Below, piece after piece: positions 1 to 17,047 of a DNA stretch of 64,000 nt. The DNA is from Apostichopus japonicus. Taxonomy: Eukaryota; Echinodermata; Holothuroidea; Aspidochirotida; Stichopodidae. The stretch's first letter is position 1. The number at the start of each line of letters is the position of its first letter. Below the pieces are notes generated by a model. The model did not search any database, was not told the origin of the DNA, and saw only the letters and a program-made list of their open reading frames with translations. The stretch covers positions 25,560,564-25,624,563 of the forward strand of contig NC_092571.1 in assembly GCF_037975245.1 (NCBI RefSeq), given 5' to 3'. The position numbers and the translations under genes are program-made.

Positions 1-51
1 ATTCACTCAATATTTTTTGTCTCTTATAGGTTAATCACGTGATGGTCTCAC

Positions 52-124
52 CTGCGGTATCAAACAATCCCAGAGTGTAGGGTTCCCCACCTATCATCAC
101 AGTCACAGCATAGTTATCAAAAAC
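52..124 (-). CDS. CDC42: CDC42 coding exon 2 (codons 36 to 60)
   Basis: Small Rho-family GTPase that controls actin polarity and membrane traffic. The minus strand reads VFDNYAVTVMIGGEPYTLG then LFDTA, the switch I/effector segment, ending inside the codon before the DTAGQ motif. The residues after VFDNY (AVTVMIGGEPYTLGLF) are those of CDC42 and not of Rac (SANVMVDGKPVNLGLW). The exon is bounded by a TTTAG-like acceptor (125-126) and a GTGAGA donor (50-51), and it leaves phase 1. It follows in frame from the exon at 4730-4834 across a 4.6-kb intron. The remaining exons (G3 to CAAX) are left of the window. Confidence 0.96.
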
Positions 125-4898
<4,774 letters not shown>

Positions 4899-5824
4899 CT
4901 ATTTAAGAGAAGATGATGAAACATGGATGTTCAAAATGGAGTGAAAAAAAGACAAAACTGAGCCTTATACTGTAGCTCTGACACTCTGTGTAATAATGCA
5001 AAGAACAATTTAAGTAATCTTCTAGAAATATATTTTAACCCTCTTAAATTATTGTAGCAATAATAAGAATAATAGATTAAGCCTAGGCTAACTTAGTAAT
5101 TGACAATACTTTGCCAATATTTAAACATGCAAGTTTAACTGACAGTCTTCAATGGTGCTATTTAAATGTGAAAAAATGTCTTTACTGTCGTATGCAAATC
5201 ATTTTAGTACACAGTGGCTTAGGCCTAGTAAGTACAGTACTTAACTGAGTAGGCTATACCTCTTACGCCTAACTAGTAATATAGTAATATCCTTGTACTA
5301 CTTGTGTTACTCAGTCAGTGTTACTCAGGAAAGTGGTCTGAATCGCATGTACCTTACTTTTCTCGGTATTTGATCAGTATACAACAGTTTCAAATGACAA
5401 CTTCAATCGCGTATCAGACAGCAATTGAAAATATCGAAAATTCATGCATCTGAGTCGATAACATGTGGAGAAACTTTTTTCTTGTCTTCCTGACCGTTTC
5501 AATGAAATGAGTCATTTAGCTTAGGCCGGCTATCCTACTGTATTGAAATGAGTGCGAAAATTACCGTATATTACAACGGCCTAATTTGTCATCCTGACTT
5601 GGCTCCAGTGCATAGGTGTAATGGGCGTGCCAATATAATAAAAGTATTCAGGAAAAATTAACCCTTCAAACGTTTGAAACTACATTAAGAAAGGGAAAAA
5701 TAATCCATAGTATTTCAATTAATATATTTAATCGATTTTCAAGTATTCAAACTGGTCATTACCTGATATTTTAGGTACACTTTATCCTCAATCACAACAC
5801 AACCTTCGCCACTCGAGTACTCAC

Positions 5825-5930
5825 ATCAAACGTAACACATTCATCGTTAACGTTGTGAACTGTGTAGCTGTGATGTGCAGTGGGTGTGTGTTCCCTAATG
5901 CAGTGCTAACAGCTTAGGCTTTATACTTAT
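5825..5930 (-). promoter_or_regulatory. Candidate CDC42 promoter and non-coding exon 1
   Basis: On the minus strand there is an ETS-type GGAAGT core (5943-5952), then a TATAAA-like word (about 5918-5925), then about 60 bases ending in a GTGAGTAC donor (exon end at 5825). This would splice to the 5' UTR acceptor at 4899. Only the order of motifs supports it; there is no protein evidence. Confidence 0.33.
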
Positions 5931-7973
5931 GATGTTCACGGATTACTTCCGTTTCCTGCTTGATTGCTAAATTGCATCGCGCTTTTATATGTGGTTTACT
6001 TCTGAGGCATTTCGTCATTGCCATTTTTACGGACGATGATCCCTTTTGTGCTTCTATGTGGGGCGAGGCAATTTGAGTGGGGATTTGTATAATTTGTTTA
6101 TGACAAACTTCCCTTGTTCATATAAGAAAGAAATTTTGCGAAGGGTAAAAAAAGGTCAAAATTAATCATTGCAACGTTCAAATGCAAGACAACAAACAGG
6201 GAGGATCGAGCGGAGTGATTGGTCAGGCTTTCTTGTAGGGTGGGGTACCCGATCGAGGGTGCGGACGTGTGCCTTGAAGTTGATAATGGTAGGAATGAAA
6301 CGATATTGCTTTAATGTATGAAGTGTTGTATTAAATCGTAATGGGAGTCCTGAATGTACATATAGACCTATGTCTTAATTAACCAGATATACCGTACACC
6401 GTACCGGCCGATATGGGTTCCACCGTCCCGTTGGCCCATGGTGATTGGCAAACATGATTTACGTGCCAAACAATGTGGTGTCAACTTACTTCACTTATAA
6501 TTAATATTTAAAGAATCAGAATCAGACAACTCCTCGGGTCGACCTAATTGTCAGGTTCGAGATTTCAGGCAAGATGGAATTTATGCAGGGGTTGTGGGGA
6601 TCAAAAACCCGCCACCCTTTCAACTTAATTGTCACACAAATATTCAGAAGTAATTATTAACGTAACCAATGGTTGCGTTTCAAGACCTAATTCAGGCTAC
6701 AATGACCCAAGTCACACTCCTCCTTCATAAAATGGATCTTTCTCTGACCCGAGTCCGTAATACCGAATCGGAGGAACATATCCCCCCCCCCAAAAAAAAT
6801 AACCCCACACATCGCAATTTCAAGGGCGGCGGAACCGGGGGGCACAGGGGAACGTGCCCCTCCCCCACTTTTCCTCAGGTTAAAAATGTGCCCATTTTCT
6901 ACATAAAAATTGAAGTGTCTCAAGTTAGCAAGAGGCCAGGGAACCAGAATGAACACTCGGGAAGGGCCGTTTCCGGCCATCTGAGGGGTTTATAAAACCA
7001 AAAACTTTCCTCTACGCTCCGCGCCAACCGATGGTGGCGCTCCGCTCCGCTGAATTTCTGTGGGTCAAACTCAAAGCTATTTCGAATGGAAAAAATTTGT
7101 TAAGATATTAACTAGAAATAAACTCTAATTCGGAAGATTCCTACATTAGTAACTAGCATGATTTCACCTCATTTTGTCTGAAAAGAAAACTTGTTCCTTG
7201 TTTCCCAATTTGCACATTGGATATTGCAGTGCTAGTATGATATTTTCCTTGAGGGGCCGGTGAGGGGGGGGGGGGGTGATGGAGTGATGTGTATATACGC
7301 AAATAAGATAATACAATAAGAAGTTATAAAGGGTACTAAATATAAGGCTGTATCAGTCCAATCGAATTTCTGCAAAGTGCCCTTTGATGTCGGTGCCCCC
7401 AGATTAAAAGTGCTTCCGCCGCCCTTGGTCAATCTTGTGTACGCCCCCCACCCCACCGGTGTGTTGAGTCATTTACTCGCCTTGCATTCGAGATCTGATA
7501 TATAATTTCTGATATCTACCATTCATATTTGAGACCAAAAATAAGATATATGAAATGTTAATTCTAAATGAAATTATGTTATCTTTTCAAATATCTGAAA
7601 GTCAATTTAATATATCTGCAATGGTTGCCAGGTATCTAAAATATATTGAGATACTTGGAATGCTATAAAATATCTCGGCTTTCCATAGTTACATTCGCAT
7701 ACCATGCATGTACATGGCGCTATAGACTCATACTGCTCTGATATTCAAGTGGCAGTAAAGCGTCCTCCACACAAAGTGCATCAAACGAAATGTAGGTCCT
7801 TCCAATTACTCCTTGCCCGTCCCTTAATTCCCGCAAGCTAACAAAAAACAAAATGGCAATATGCAGTCTCTCTCTAGTTGCATCGACAAGCCCAATAAAT
7901 AAAGAGACATTTCGGTTTCTCCATCTTGCAAAGTCCCATCTCATACCGAAACGCAAACTTATCAGGTTATAGG
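5931..7973. other. Intergenic, repeat-rich, no gene recognised
   Basis: Upstream of the candidate CDC42 promoter. It contains C-rich and G-rich tracts (6781-6860, 7260-7280) and a low-complexity stretch with CTCCGC repeats (7010-7050). The open frames here overlap each other on both strands and show no recognisable domain. Confidence 0.5.
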
Positions 7974-8551
7974 CAGGGATGTGCTCAGGAATATTTGAGT
8001 GCCGGGCAGATTGTGCGGTAGTGCATGTGGTCCACACCCTGGGAGAGGGATCTCATGGGTGGGGTACCCCCTCCACACTGGACAAATTTTGCACATGAAG
8101 TATGCTTAGGTGGTGCTATTTTTCCTATTCTGTGCCATGTATTCTCCCAAAGTTTGGTTATGGTAAAATTTGTTAAATTATCATCAACATAGTGCCGGGC
8201 GGAAATGTTTAAAAAACTGTTTGTGCTGGGCGGCATTCAGAACTGCTGAGCGCAGCCGCCCGCGTTTTTTTTTCCCAGGACGAACGTGGGTTTCAGGTTT
8301 TTCAGGAATATACAAATTCGTTTGAAATCAGAGTTAGGGTTTAGAAAGTGGGTTAGGGATCCAGAATTTAAGAAAATGAAGGATTGTCGTTCATTATCTG
8401 GGGTCAAAACTAGGAAAAAAGATTCAGAACATGTTTTTTGAAAAAGCGTCACATGTTTGGAATCCAGGGATTTGATTGGCCGATGCCCACGTTCGTCCTG
8501 GGAAAAAAATACGCCAGCCGCCCGGTGCCGCCCAGTGTGAGCACATCCCTG
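7974..8551. mobile_element. Non-autonomous hAT-like DNA transposon, 578 bp
   Basis: It starts CAGGGATGTGCTCA and ends with the exact reverse complement TGAGCACATCCCTG. CAGGGATG-type ends are typical of hAT elements. Inside is a second inverted pair: a T-run with CCCAGGACGAACGTGGG near 8262-8293 and its complement near 8486-8514. The sequence TATAG touches both ends (one extra G on the left), so the target duplication is not a clean 8 bp. No transposase frame is present. Confidence 0.75.
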
Positions 8552-9189
8552 TATAGTTATATTTCAATTCAATGTAGCCTATACGTCGAACCTATATAAG
8601 AACACAGACAACGCAATCGTCCTTGAGATACCAAAATAATTTGTGTGTTTGTTGGCAGGGCCGTCGAGAAGGGCATCTGGTGGGCTACATCCCCGGGGTC
8701 ACTTATAGGGGGTCTGGCAAATGTGGGATGAAGCATAATGTATTCTCATATACGTCTTTGACAGTACCATGATTTAATTTAGACTTCGAGAAGGGGCTGG
8801 GCCCGGTGACAATTGTCATCAGATGCTCGACCTGCCTTTCAAATCCCCTGTATCTTTGACTAGTCGTGTATTATCTGCAGTTATTCACCGTCTATAGTAA
8901 GCCCACCCAAACATGTTTTCTATTATATTAGCTACAACCGAAGACATTTCTCTTTATTCAAACCCTTTGTCTGGACAACCGATGACTATTGTACTCTATT
9001 GTTCGACAATTGGTGACAGGAATTTCTTTTGTCCCACATCACCGTATAGACACCACAACACCCCCCCCCCCTTCACCTCCGTAAAACGCCTCTCCAATGC
9101 TTCACTTGGGGAGACTATAGCTACACCAAATCCAGATGGCGTCAAGAGGGGGAATGGATACCGGTAGTATATCCACTTCAGCCTTCTGT

Positions 9190-9385
9190 ACGTCACTCCA
9201 GGCTGAAAAAAAATCACCCAAGAAAATGCTTGGACGCGAAAACTCAATAATTAGATCGACTCTTAACCTCGGTCTCCTTACGTTGAGGCTATTTATGCGA
9301 TCAATACGTTTACACATTCATTTCGTCATAGGAGAATATACACCGCATCTAATTAGAGCCCCAATTAAAGGCCGAAAAGGTTTGT
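9190..9385 (-). mobile_element. Diverged U2-snRNA-headed SINE, copy 1
   Basis: Read on the minus strand from about 9385, the head (TTTTCGGCCTTT, a shortened GGCT, then GTGTATATTCTCC) is a decayed version of the U2-like head at 13880-13925. The bodies of both copies share a block resembling AGACCGAGGTTAAGAGTCGATC and a terminal hairpin-like TTCTTGGGTGATTTTT. The body similarity is stronger than the head similarity. Confidence 0.6.
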
Positions 9386-9397
9386 GTCAGTCAGTCA

Positions 9398-9428
9398 GTA
9401 TATATATATATAAATATATATATATATA
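9398..9428. repeat. (TA)n microsatellite
   Basis: Short TA dinucleotide run directly after the head of the SINE-like element. Confidence 0.85.
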
Positions 9429-12400
9429 GGAGTCTTAACATAGACTATAAATAAAGATGTCGTATTTCTAAAAACGTCACAAAAGTGTTTGTACAGGGGC
9501 GCGGTTTGATCTATATATACCGGTTGTGGGGTTTTCGGTTAAATACACGTACGTTGCTTTTCAACTGAATGAGATCAATAGGGAGGTATCTTAGAGGAAC
9601 CTACCACCTCTAAATAGAGTGTAGCAAAGTCCCCGACACTATAGGGAGGGGGTGGGGACAATACTGTTCTCAACAATAACTTTCATAATAGATTGATGCC
9701 GACTTAATAAGGTATCAATATCGATACCATTTTATATTCTATAGTGTCCCCTCCATCCATCCCAAACCTGTGTCGGCGTCCCTCTGAATTTGCCCGGAAT
9801 TTACATGTTTCCATTATTTATTCCCAACAAGGATTGAGGTGGGTGGGGGGGGGGGTAGGGGAGAAACAATTACATGGTTTCCCATCCCCTCTCTCCACCA
9901 AAACCACAGACACACACACGTTCTCATATCTGATCTTTCTACGCCACTTCAATACTGATTACAATTAATCAATCTAACCTTCGTTACGATAGCTGTGTTT
10001 TAAAAGAAATTGTATCAAGTGAGCAATTAAATGAATCGTTTCAACAAATTGTCGTATACATTGATATGTGAAACCGGAACGAACATCGAAAAATAACTGC
10101 AACGGAAACACTACCTTTATGCCTATGCAACTTAATTAATAGTGAACTGCGCCATCTTACCAAAGTTTTACTTCGCTGTTAAAAGTTTCATCCTGTAAGA
10201 TGAGTTTTGTACAATAAATCAACAACATGGGGGGGGGGGGGGGGAGGTAGGACGTGTGTACAATAGGGTGAAGAGAGAGGGAAGGGAGGGGAGTGGTGGG
10301 TAGTGGAGGGGTAACTCACAAAACTCGATGGACACTGGATATGTGACTTTGATTTGAAGGAGAACCCACAACGTTAAGTTAAAATGCGGCTTCCTCTGCT
10401 CATTCCGTCCTACAAATTCTTGTATTTTAATGTTCTTGAAGGAACGGACACGCTTCAATTATCATAATTTTCAACAACAGAACACTTTTAATTACATTTT
10501 CTCTCAATAAAAGGGTACATTTTAACAACAAATAGGAAAGACGGTTATTTGAGAGTTAAGTTCACAAACCAGGTATAGAGGGGGTAACCTCCAAATACTT
10601 AATTTCGGTACACTGGCAGACGCTCTGTTTTTTTGAGAAACAAACATATGTTTGACAGAAGAAACAATTACATTTTGCAAGTTTTACTGAAAACATTTTC
10701 CAGTCCCGTGCTTTTCATATAATGAACAGAGAACCCATGTTCTGACATTCAACATCATTGCCCGTGACAAATTATGTTGTAAACATGTCATTTGAGGCTA
10801 TAAAATGTCTATGTTTGCCCATTGAGTTTTGGGATTACATCTGAGAAATTGATCTAATGGTCTATGTGTTAGTCTATGGAGTCCAGCCACTTCAATTGAA
10901 GAGCCTCCGTTGTTTGAAGGATCAGTCCCCCTCCCACCCCCCCCTCACAAATACAAGCACTATAGAAATACCACCTAGACTGACAGCAGTGGTTTTTAAT
11001 GGTCTCTAGAACATATCGAACATTAATGTTGTACCTAAAGTCATCCTTGAATAAGGAATTAAAACTTGAACCGAAACTAAATATAAATCCAGAATATCCG
11101 ACAACACATACTCTAAAATATATGATTCCAGAAAATCTATCTAATGATGATGATTTGGTGATTTAAGCGGAAATAAATCACAGCTAAGTTTCCGTCCTAA
11201 AATGCACTGTCATATCCAAAAAGAAATTATATTCAGGAAACAATATAAAAAGCGAGCCGTATTATATGTCAACTGATTATTTAAGCTCTATTATGTTGAC
11301 TAGGAACATTCATGGGCGTCGGCGATGTTTGTATAGTAACCCTCGTTAGTTTGTGTGTGTGTGCCTGTGTGTGTGTGCCCGTGAGGGAGCCTGAAGGAGG
11401 GCCCATTAGCCAGGAATTCTGAATTGGCACCGATAACTTAACGAGGAGCAACACCTTAGGGAGGGGCACAATATTCCGTTCCTCCAACTTGTGATGGTGG
11501 CACAGATAAGGGCGGTGGTGGGGGAGGGGTAACAAAAAAGAAGTATGCCGGGGGAGGGGTGGAATTGGAATAGAGGGCCAGGGATGTAACAGGGGAATTT
11601 TTTAAGGTAAATATCAACTTTAGAACATTGATCACCGTTTTTTTAATGTTGATGAGTTCACCCTAGAGTATACCCAGGTCCTACAAAGGAGGGGGGGGGG
11701 GCGAAAGCCATGGACCCATGGTCATTAAGAAACCCAGGAGAAATATGCAGGGGCCGGGAAAATATGGGACAGAATTTTCATATTAGGCTAAAAAAATGAA
11801 GACTGCAAACATAATTTCTCTAGTAGGGTAGTTCCTCTCTCTCCACTGCAAATATAGGGATCATTCTTCTTGACCTCGTCTTTCAAATCATCCGGCGACG
11901 CCCATGACTTGCAAATATCTGAGATGTTATAATTATGAGATCCTTGTTTGAGTCAGCATGATAAATGCAGTTAACCCACAGAGCTGTCAACGAATTTAGC
12001 CTTGATGATTGATTACTGCGTACTATAAAGGCATCATTTTGTATGGGACACAACTCGGCTATAGTACCCAAGTAACGTAACACTTCCGCCCACTACATGC
12101 CATTTTCCAGATAGCCTAGATTTCACCTTGTCATGTTATCCAAGAGCATACACCATTTTCGAACCACAGTTGGACACTGATTCATTAAAATATATCGTTT
12201 TTTTTTATTACCTTATTTAGAGCAAATCGCAGCAGCTGTTATCGCCATGCATGTAAAAAATCGATCGATAAGTCGAGCGTATATAAACTCAGCAGGGATA
12301 ATAATTTGTCTATGGTTGTATATTGACATGATCACTCAACAACGGTCATAACGCATACCAACTCATATTGATGTACAGATAGACCAAACTACGTATCTCT

Positions 12401-13619
12401 ACCATCGATCATATAACGCAGAAATACCTTGCGTGCGTGTCACAGGATAGAAGTATATATTACTGGAAATATAGGTAAGTGAAATAGTCCATTTGTTTAC
12501 ATGTGTAGGCTTCTTTGAAACCATGAATTTCTTTTAAGTGTGGAACCGGTTTACAATTTCTTAGGAGACTAGAACGGACATGGGACTGCATGGAGTTTGG
12601 TTTACCGCCGTTGTCAAAAGGTCTCTTGTGTGTCTTCACACGGACTTGTGTGAGCAAAACCTCGGGATTCCTGCTGTAAGAGTTCACGTGTAGAGCACTG
12701 ATACTGATCATTTGACCGGGCTTGTCGGCACGAGAATCTCTTCTAAAGCTGATTACTGAGGTCCTCTAGAAGTCGGGATATAATTACGGAGACGCAGCTG
12801 CTTGTATTTAAGATAAAATGCCAAATTGATCACCCCTGCAGGAAGATCCGACGACTCGGGAAGATGGTAGGCTTTATTACACTGAATACAGTATGACGTT
12901 TGACAGCAAACTATATAGGCCTAATGAGGTATTTGTAGTTTGTATACCTGCACAATATATCTGTGAATGATGAAAGGAAACGCTTACTGTGGAGTTACTG
13001 TATAACATTCAACAATCCCCTTTGGTTCGTGTTATAATAACATGGTGGTATATCTATATCCTCGTACAGCGTGTAAGTATATATGATATGTACATATATG
13101 CCCGGAGTATAGCCTAGTTAGTACAGTAGTTCTAGTTAGTTAGCCTAGTTAGCTCGGGGTAGTTTCAAGACTAACTTATAGCTAGCATGGTACCCGATGA
13201 CGGGTTCTTCGCAAAAGTTTGATAAGCAGATAATTTTATCGTGAATGGTAGCATGTCATAGGCTACCGTAGTGTACTATTGTGTACCCAACAGAATGGTT
13301 TATATGTGAATCAAGTTACATTGGCGATCTATAAGGCGTTTGCGTATATATAGACCCCGGGTTGACATTGGCCAATTATTTGCGTATCAGGTGAAAACAG
13401 GGAGAATACTTGTTTTGCATGACAGGCCAGTACGCGGTGAAGGTGGAGGGAAGGGGGGGGGGGCTGGTGGTGTATCCGTAGACATCCCAGGCTCATTTTC
13501 AAAGGTCAAAATAGGCTAGCCAGAGAGAATGGTACGTCTGTCGGTCGAGGGGGGCGGTGAAACAAATTGCCATTTTAAACAAATTGATATAGGTAGGCTC
13601 ATAGTTGCAAAAAATAGTT
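9429..13619. other. Intergenic stretch without recognised gene
   Basis: Several G-rich low-complexity tracts and a TG-rich stretch (11350-11390). The open frames are short and without recognisable domains or splice structure. I see nothing else I can support. Confidence 0.5.
10230..10244. repeat. Poly-G tract
   Basis: Uninterrupted G run. Similar runs occur at 7263-7277, 9839-9855, 11690-11701, 13453-13462 and 15027-15038, and are common in this interval. Confidence 0.7.
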
Positions 13620-13640
13620 GCAATATATATATATATATAT
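13620..13640. repeat. (TA)n microsatellite
   Basis: TA run about 85 bp from the tail of the second U2-headed SINE. Confidence 0.8.
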
Positions 13641-13723
13641 GTATATACCGTAACCATTTATATATATGCATCCAATTAAAGTGGTATTCCGTTGGCAGTG
13701 ATTGATTGCTTACTAAAAAATGC

Positions 13724-13926
13724 TGAAAAGTACTTTTTTAAGAAAAGTCACCCAGGAAAGAACCTGGGCACGAAAAACAAACAACCAAACGACTGATCCG
13801 CTCTCAACCCCAGTCCCCTTGCATCGAGACTGTAACTCATGTGATCATCGTCAGGTGTGTATCACGATGCCCCTCGAAAGAGAACAGATACTACACATAA
13901 CCTTAGCCAAGGCCGAGAATGCTTAA
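13724..13926 (-). mobile_element. U2-snRNA-headed SINE, copy 2 (best preserved)
   Basis: On the minus strand, starting near 13925, the sequence TTCTCGGCCTTGGCTAAG is followed by GTGTAGTATCTGTTCT. This follows the 5' end of U2 snRNA (TTCTCGGCC..GGCTAAGATCA then GTGTAGTATCTGTTCT), including the GTAGTA branch-point-recognition word. After about 48 bases the U2 match stops and an unrelated body follows, shared with the copy near 9.2 kb. It ends in a TTCTTTCCTGGGTGA stem and an A/T tail. It is too short and the wrong composition for a real U2 gene. Confidence 0.8.
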
Positions 13927-14639
13927 AAGTTGTCTGCATCTATCTCGGTCAAAATCACAACCTCATAGCATTTTGTATATATGGTAAAGGTATATGGTAT
14001 CCGATGTGGCAACAGATGAATGAATGATGTCATCACTATACAATGCAGCTGAAAATGTGTTTGTTCAAGTTTCTTATACAATTTAACTCACCTGTTTACC
14101 GAGGAAAATAAATTTTCTATCAAAAAAAATAAGAAGTTCATTTTGATGAAATTCTCAACACAGAAACATAAGAGGCCACGCAAAGGTTCCAAATGTATCA
14201 AATACACAGGTTTCAAGGATAAATTAAGAACAAATTATATCAGGAAAAAGATTATATTAGTAAAGCCTTTCTAAAGAACGTTTACCGTTCAGTGATATCA
14301 TATACCACCTACTGTAGTCCATTACATGGAAGAATGGAGTCAAGTTAGCCAGTCAAAATAGCTTTCATTCGATCGACCATCTTGAGCTATAGGGACAATA
14401 TATCAATATGGGCTTTTAAGCAACACGGTTTGGAATAGTTTCTGTTTTCCGTATAAGAGCAACATTGTCTGCGACAGGAATGTCCATTAAACTATACACA
14501 CATATAGATCCTCCCTCTCGATGATAGAACGGTGCTCATTGGAAAGGTATAGAACAGATGAGTTAATCTTTTCTGTGAACGCACAAGTACAATTGAATAA
14601 GCCTATATACGAAACTGCCAAACACGTTCACTATACGTA

Positions 14640-15060
14640 CACTGCTACTTTATGTATGTGTATGTAAGGATGTAAGGGTACATGTATGTATACGAGTATG
14701 TATGCGTGGACTGCATGTATGAACTTGTGTCACATGTGTGCGTGGATGTGTGTGTGGGTGGGGGTCAGGGGGGGGGGTGGTGGTGAGGACTGCCAGGTCC
14801 CGTGCCAGTCTGGCACGATGTGTCTGCATGTATACACAAAAAATGGTCGTTCACGGTGTGCGCTCACCAGTCGTTGAATGTGCGGGGCCATATATGGGTG
14901 TCGACGAGTATCAGTATCAAGTTCATGACAGCCGAGCAGGTAAAGAGTGCCATTGCGTCGATGTGTTCATTACGTACGATGTATCCGTCTTGCGCAGTAT
15001 CACGATATTACGGATTACCTTTTAACGGGGGGGGGGGGGGCATTTTGGGTAAGATCATGT
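14640..15060. repeat. TG-rich low-complexity stretch
   Basis: Contains TGTATG/TGTGTG-rich sequence (14650-14770) and poly-G runs. Three overlapping frames run across it, which is a composition effect and not evidence for a gene. Confidence 0.55.
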
Positions 15061-15269
15061 TAAAGTAGTAAACCTGTTCTTTTTTCTAAGGGACACGTGA
15101 TACACATTTGACGATGATCACTAATATAGTCAAAATCTCGATTCAAGGGAACTGCCAGGTACTTGATAGTGGATCAGTTAAGTAGTTTAGTTTTCGTCAA
15201 TTTCGTGTACAGCTATGGGTTCCATGATCTCGGGTGTCTTTTCTTAAGAAGGACCTTTAGGGAGCCTAT

Positions 15270-16815
15270 ATATATATATGGCACTTAACTTTTGTTTCGA
15301 TGTATGTTTGGACCACTAATACTTGGCCTGCGGTCGTCATTTCCCCCTTTCTTTGGTTTATATTCAATCAGTGTGACGCCTACGAGAATAGCCTACCTTT
15401 TGTATAACGCTTAAATACATCAGTAAAGAGATTGTATACTGGAATTAGCAGAAGGAGACCTTTCAGTCTGGCATCTCCATAGGCTATACGAAGATTAACT
15501 AGCTCTCAGAAAATTATTACCTGTTTCTAGAAGCCTTCTGACTAGTACAGATTCTCTCAATTAATATTCAGATTAGTTTAAGGTAGATTGAGTATATTTG
15601 TGGAAGTGATATTTAGCTGTATTTAAAACGATACAGTCTGTTGGTGATTGGTGAAGAAATAATAACAAGGAATAGAAATAAAATTTGCCTGCAATCGAAA
15701 CTGTTATGATTGACTTTCTCTGTCGATTTTTTCCTCATGCAAATGCGCAAGCTGTTTGCAAATTGTTTTTAAAGAGCCCTACACCCTATCCTATCACGAA
15801 TATACCGCATCAATACATAGTAGAGGTCCTATCGTTCTCTTACTGCATATCAATATTAATCCACGGTGTTGTTTTAATGAACAAGAGATTCAGACTCCTT
15901 GCGTGTGTGTCAACTCGGTAGGAGCAATCGATTGCGGTGTGACATATATGCAACCGTAACATACTAACAATGTGAACTTGGTATATATGTAGTATGTACA
16001 GGTTGTCTTCAAAAATGGTCTAAAGACAGGGGGAATGACGTCATGTCTAGATAAATTACCGACGTTAACTGTACGCATATAAAATGCGGGAAACGAGTTG
16101 ATGACAGAGGTGATCAGAGGTTATAACTGAATCAAATTAGATATTTTGCCCTATGAGGTCAGGGGAAATGTCGATCATTCAATTATATTCAACTTTCACT
16201 TACTTGAGGAAATCTAGGGAGTTCCATTCGTTCGCAACGAATACATAAATAATAACCGTGGAGTGTGTACCTGCTTCGTACTCGTATTTGTACCCACACC
16301 AATGGGAATACTACTTTTACTCGTAGGCCTACTCTTGCTATTGTACTCGTGTTTAAACTGCGAACTGACAATACTCGCTATAAGTTTTTTCTTCCCGGGG
16401 CAGTGCCGGGGGTTGTGTGTGTAGGGGGGGGAGGGGCAGTCGAACTGTAGTTACAGTGGCCACATCCAGTTATACACCTCAATATAGTATACCAGAACAT
16501 AAGTATACTTTACTACATTCAAAATGAATATGGACAACGTAATGGCAACATGATAAGGGGCCTTAATTATCATGTTTGTCCAAAAAGGGCCCGCATAATA
16601 TCGTTACCATGCATGTATAGAAAGTTGCGGGAACGTCTTGCAATCAAAGTTTAAAGGTTTGGTACTCGCACATGGTTTAAGTGTTCCCTGACCACTGTAA
16701 GTGCCTGCCTGCATCTCTTCACAGTATGACCTCAGGATGACCTTGAAAACAATATTCTCTTGATGGGTTTGACAGCAATTGTATATATAACTCTTTTATC
16801 TTTTGCTTTCCTTCT
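15270..16815. other. Upstream region of the sulfotransferase-like gene
   Basis: Precedes the acceptor at 16820. A non-coding first exon of the sulfotransferase-like gene should lie in or left of this region, but I could not identify its donor. A short TA run sits at 15268-15281. Confidence 0.4.
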
Positions 16816-16821
16816 TTCCAG

Positions 16822-17047
16822 ATAGACGTCTCTGAAACGGTGACCTTACGTTGTGTAAATCATTGAGATTTTACCGTGAGAGAGTATTATAATATGTCAG
16901 ATACTAGCTGGAATTGATATAGTGTAAGCTGAAATATGATCGCAATGGTGCGGGTATTGAGTTACTGACGTTTTGTGTTCTCATTGTTGCTTTTCTTTCT
17001 ACGAGTACATTTGTTGTCAGAATGCAGACGGCAATACTTGGGCAGAC
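16822..17047 (+). other. 5' UTR part of the sulfotransferase-like exon
   Basis: A strong acceptor (CTTTCCTTCTTTCCAG, ending 16821) opens the exon 226 bases before the first ATG in the coding frame. The frame is open to about 16973 but lacks an ATG before 17048, which suggests an upstream non-coding exon. Confidence 0.55.

Noticed and set aside
7720-8236. Minus-strand frames of 105 and 83 codons
   Set aside because: Partly inside a hAT-like transposon; no domain recognised and no consistent splice signals.
13880-13925. A functional U2 snRNA gene
   Set aside because: Only the first 48 or so bases match; the Sm site and 3' stem-loops are absent and the body belongs to a repeat family.
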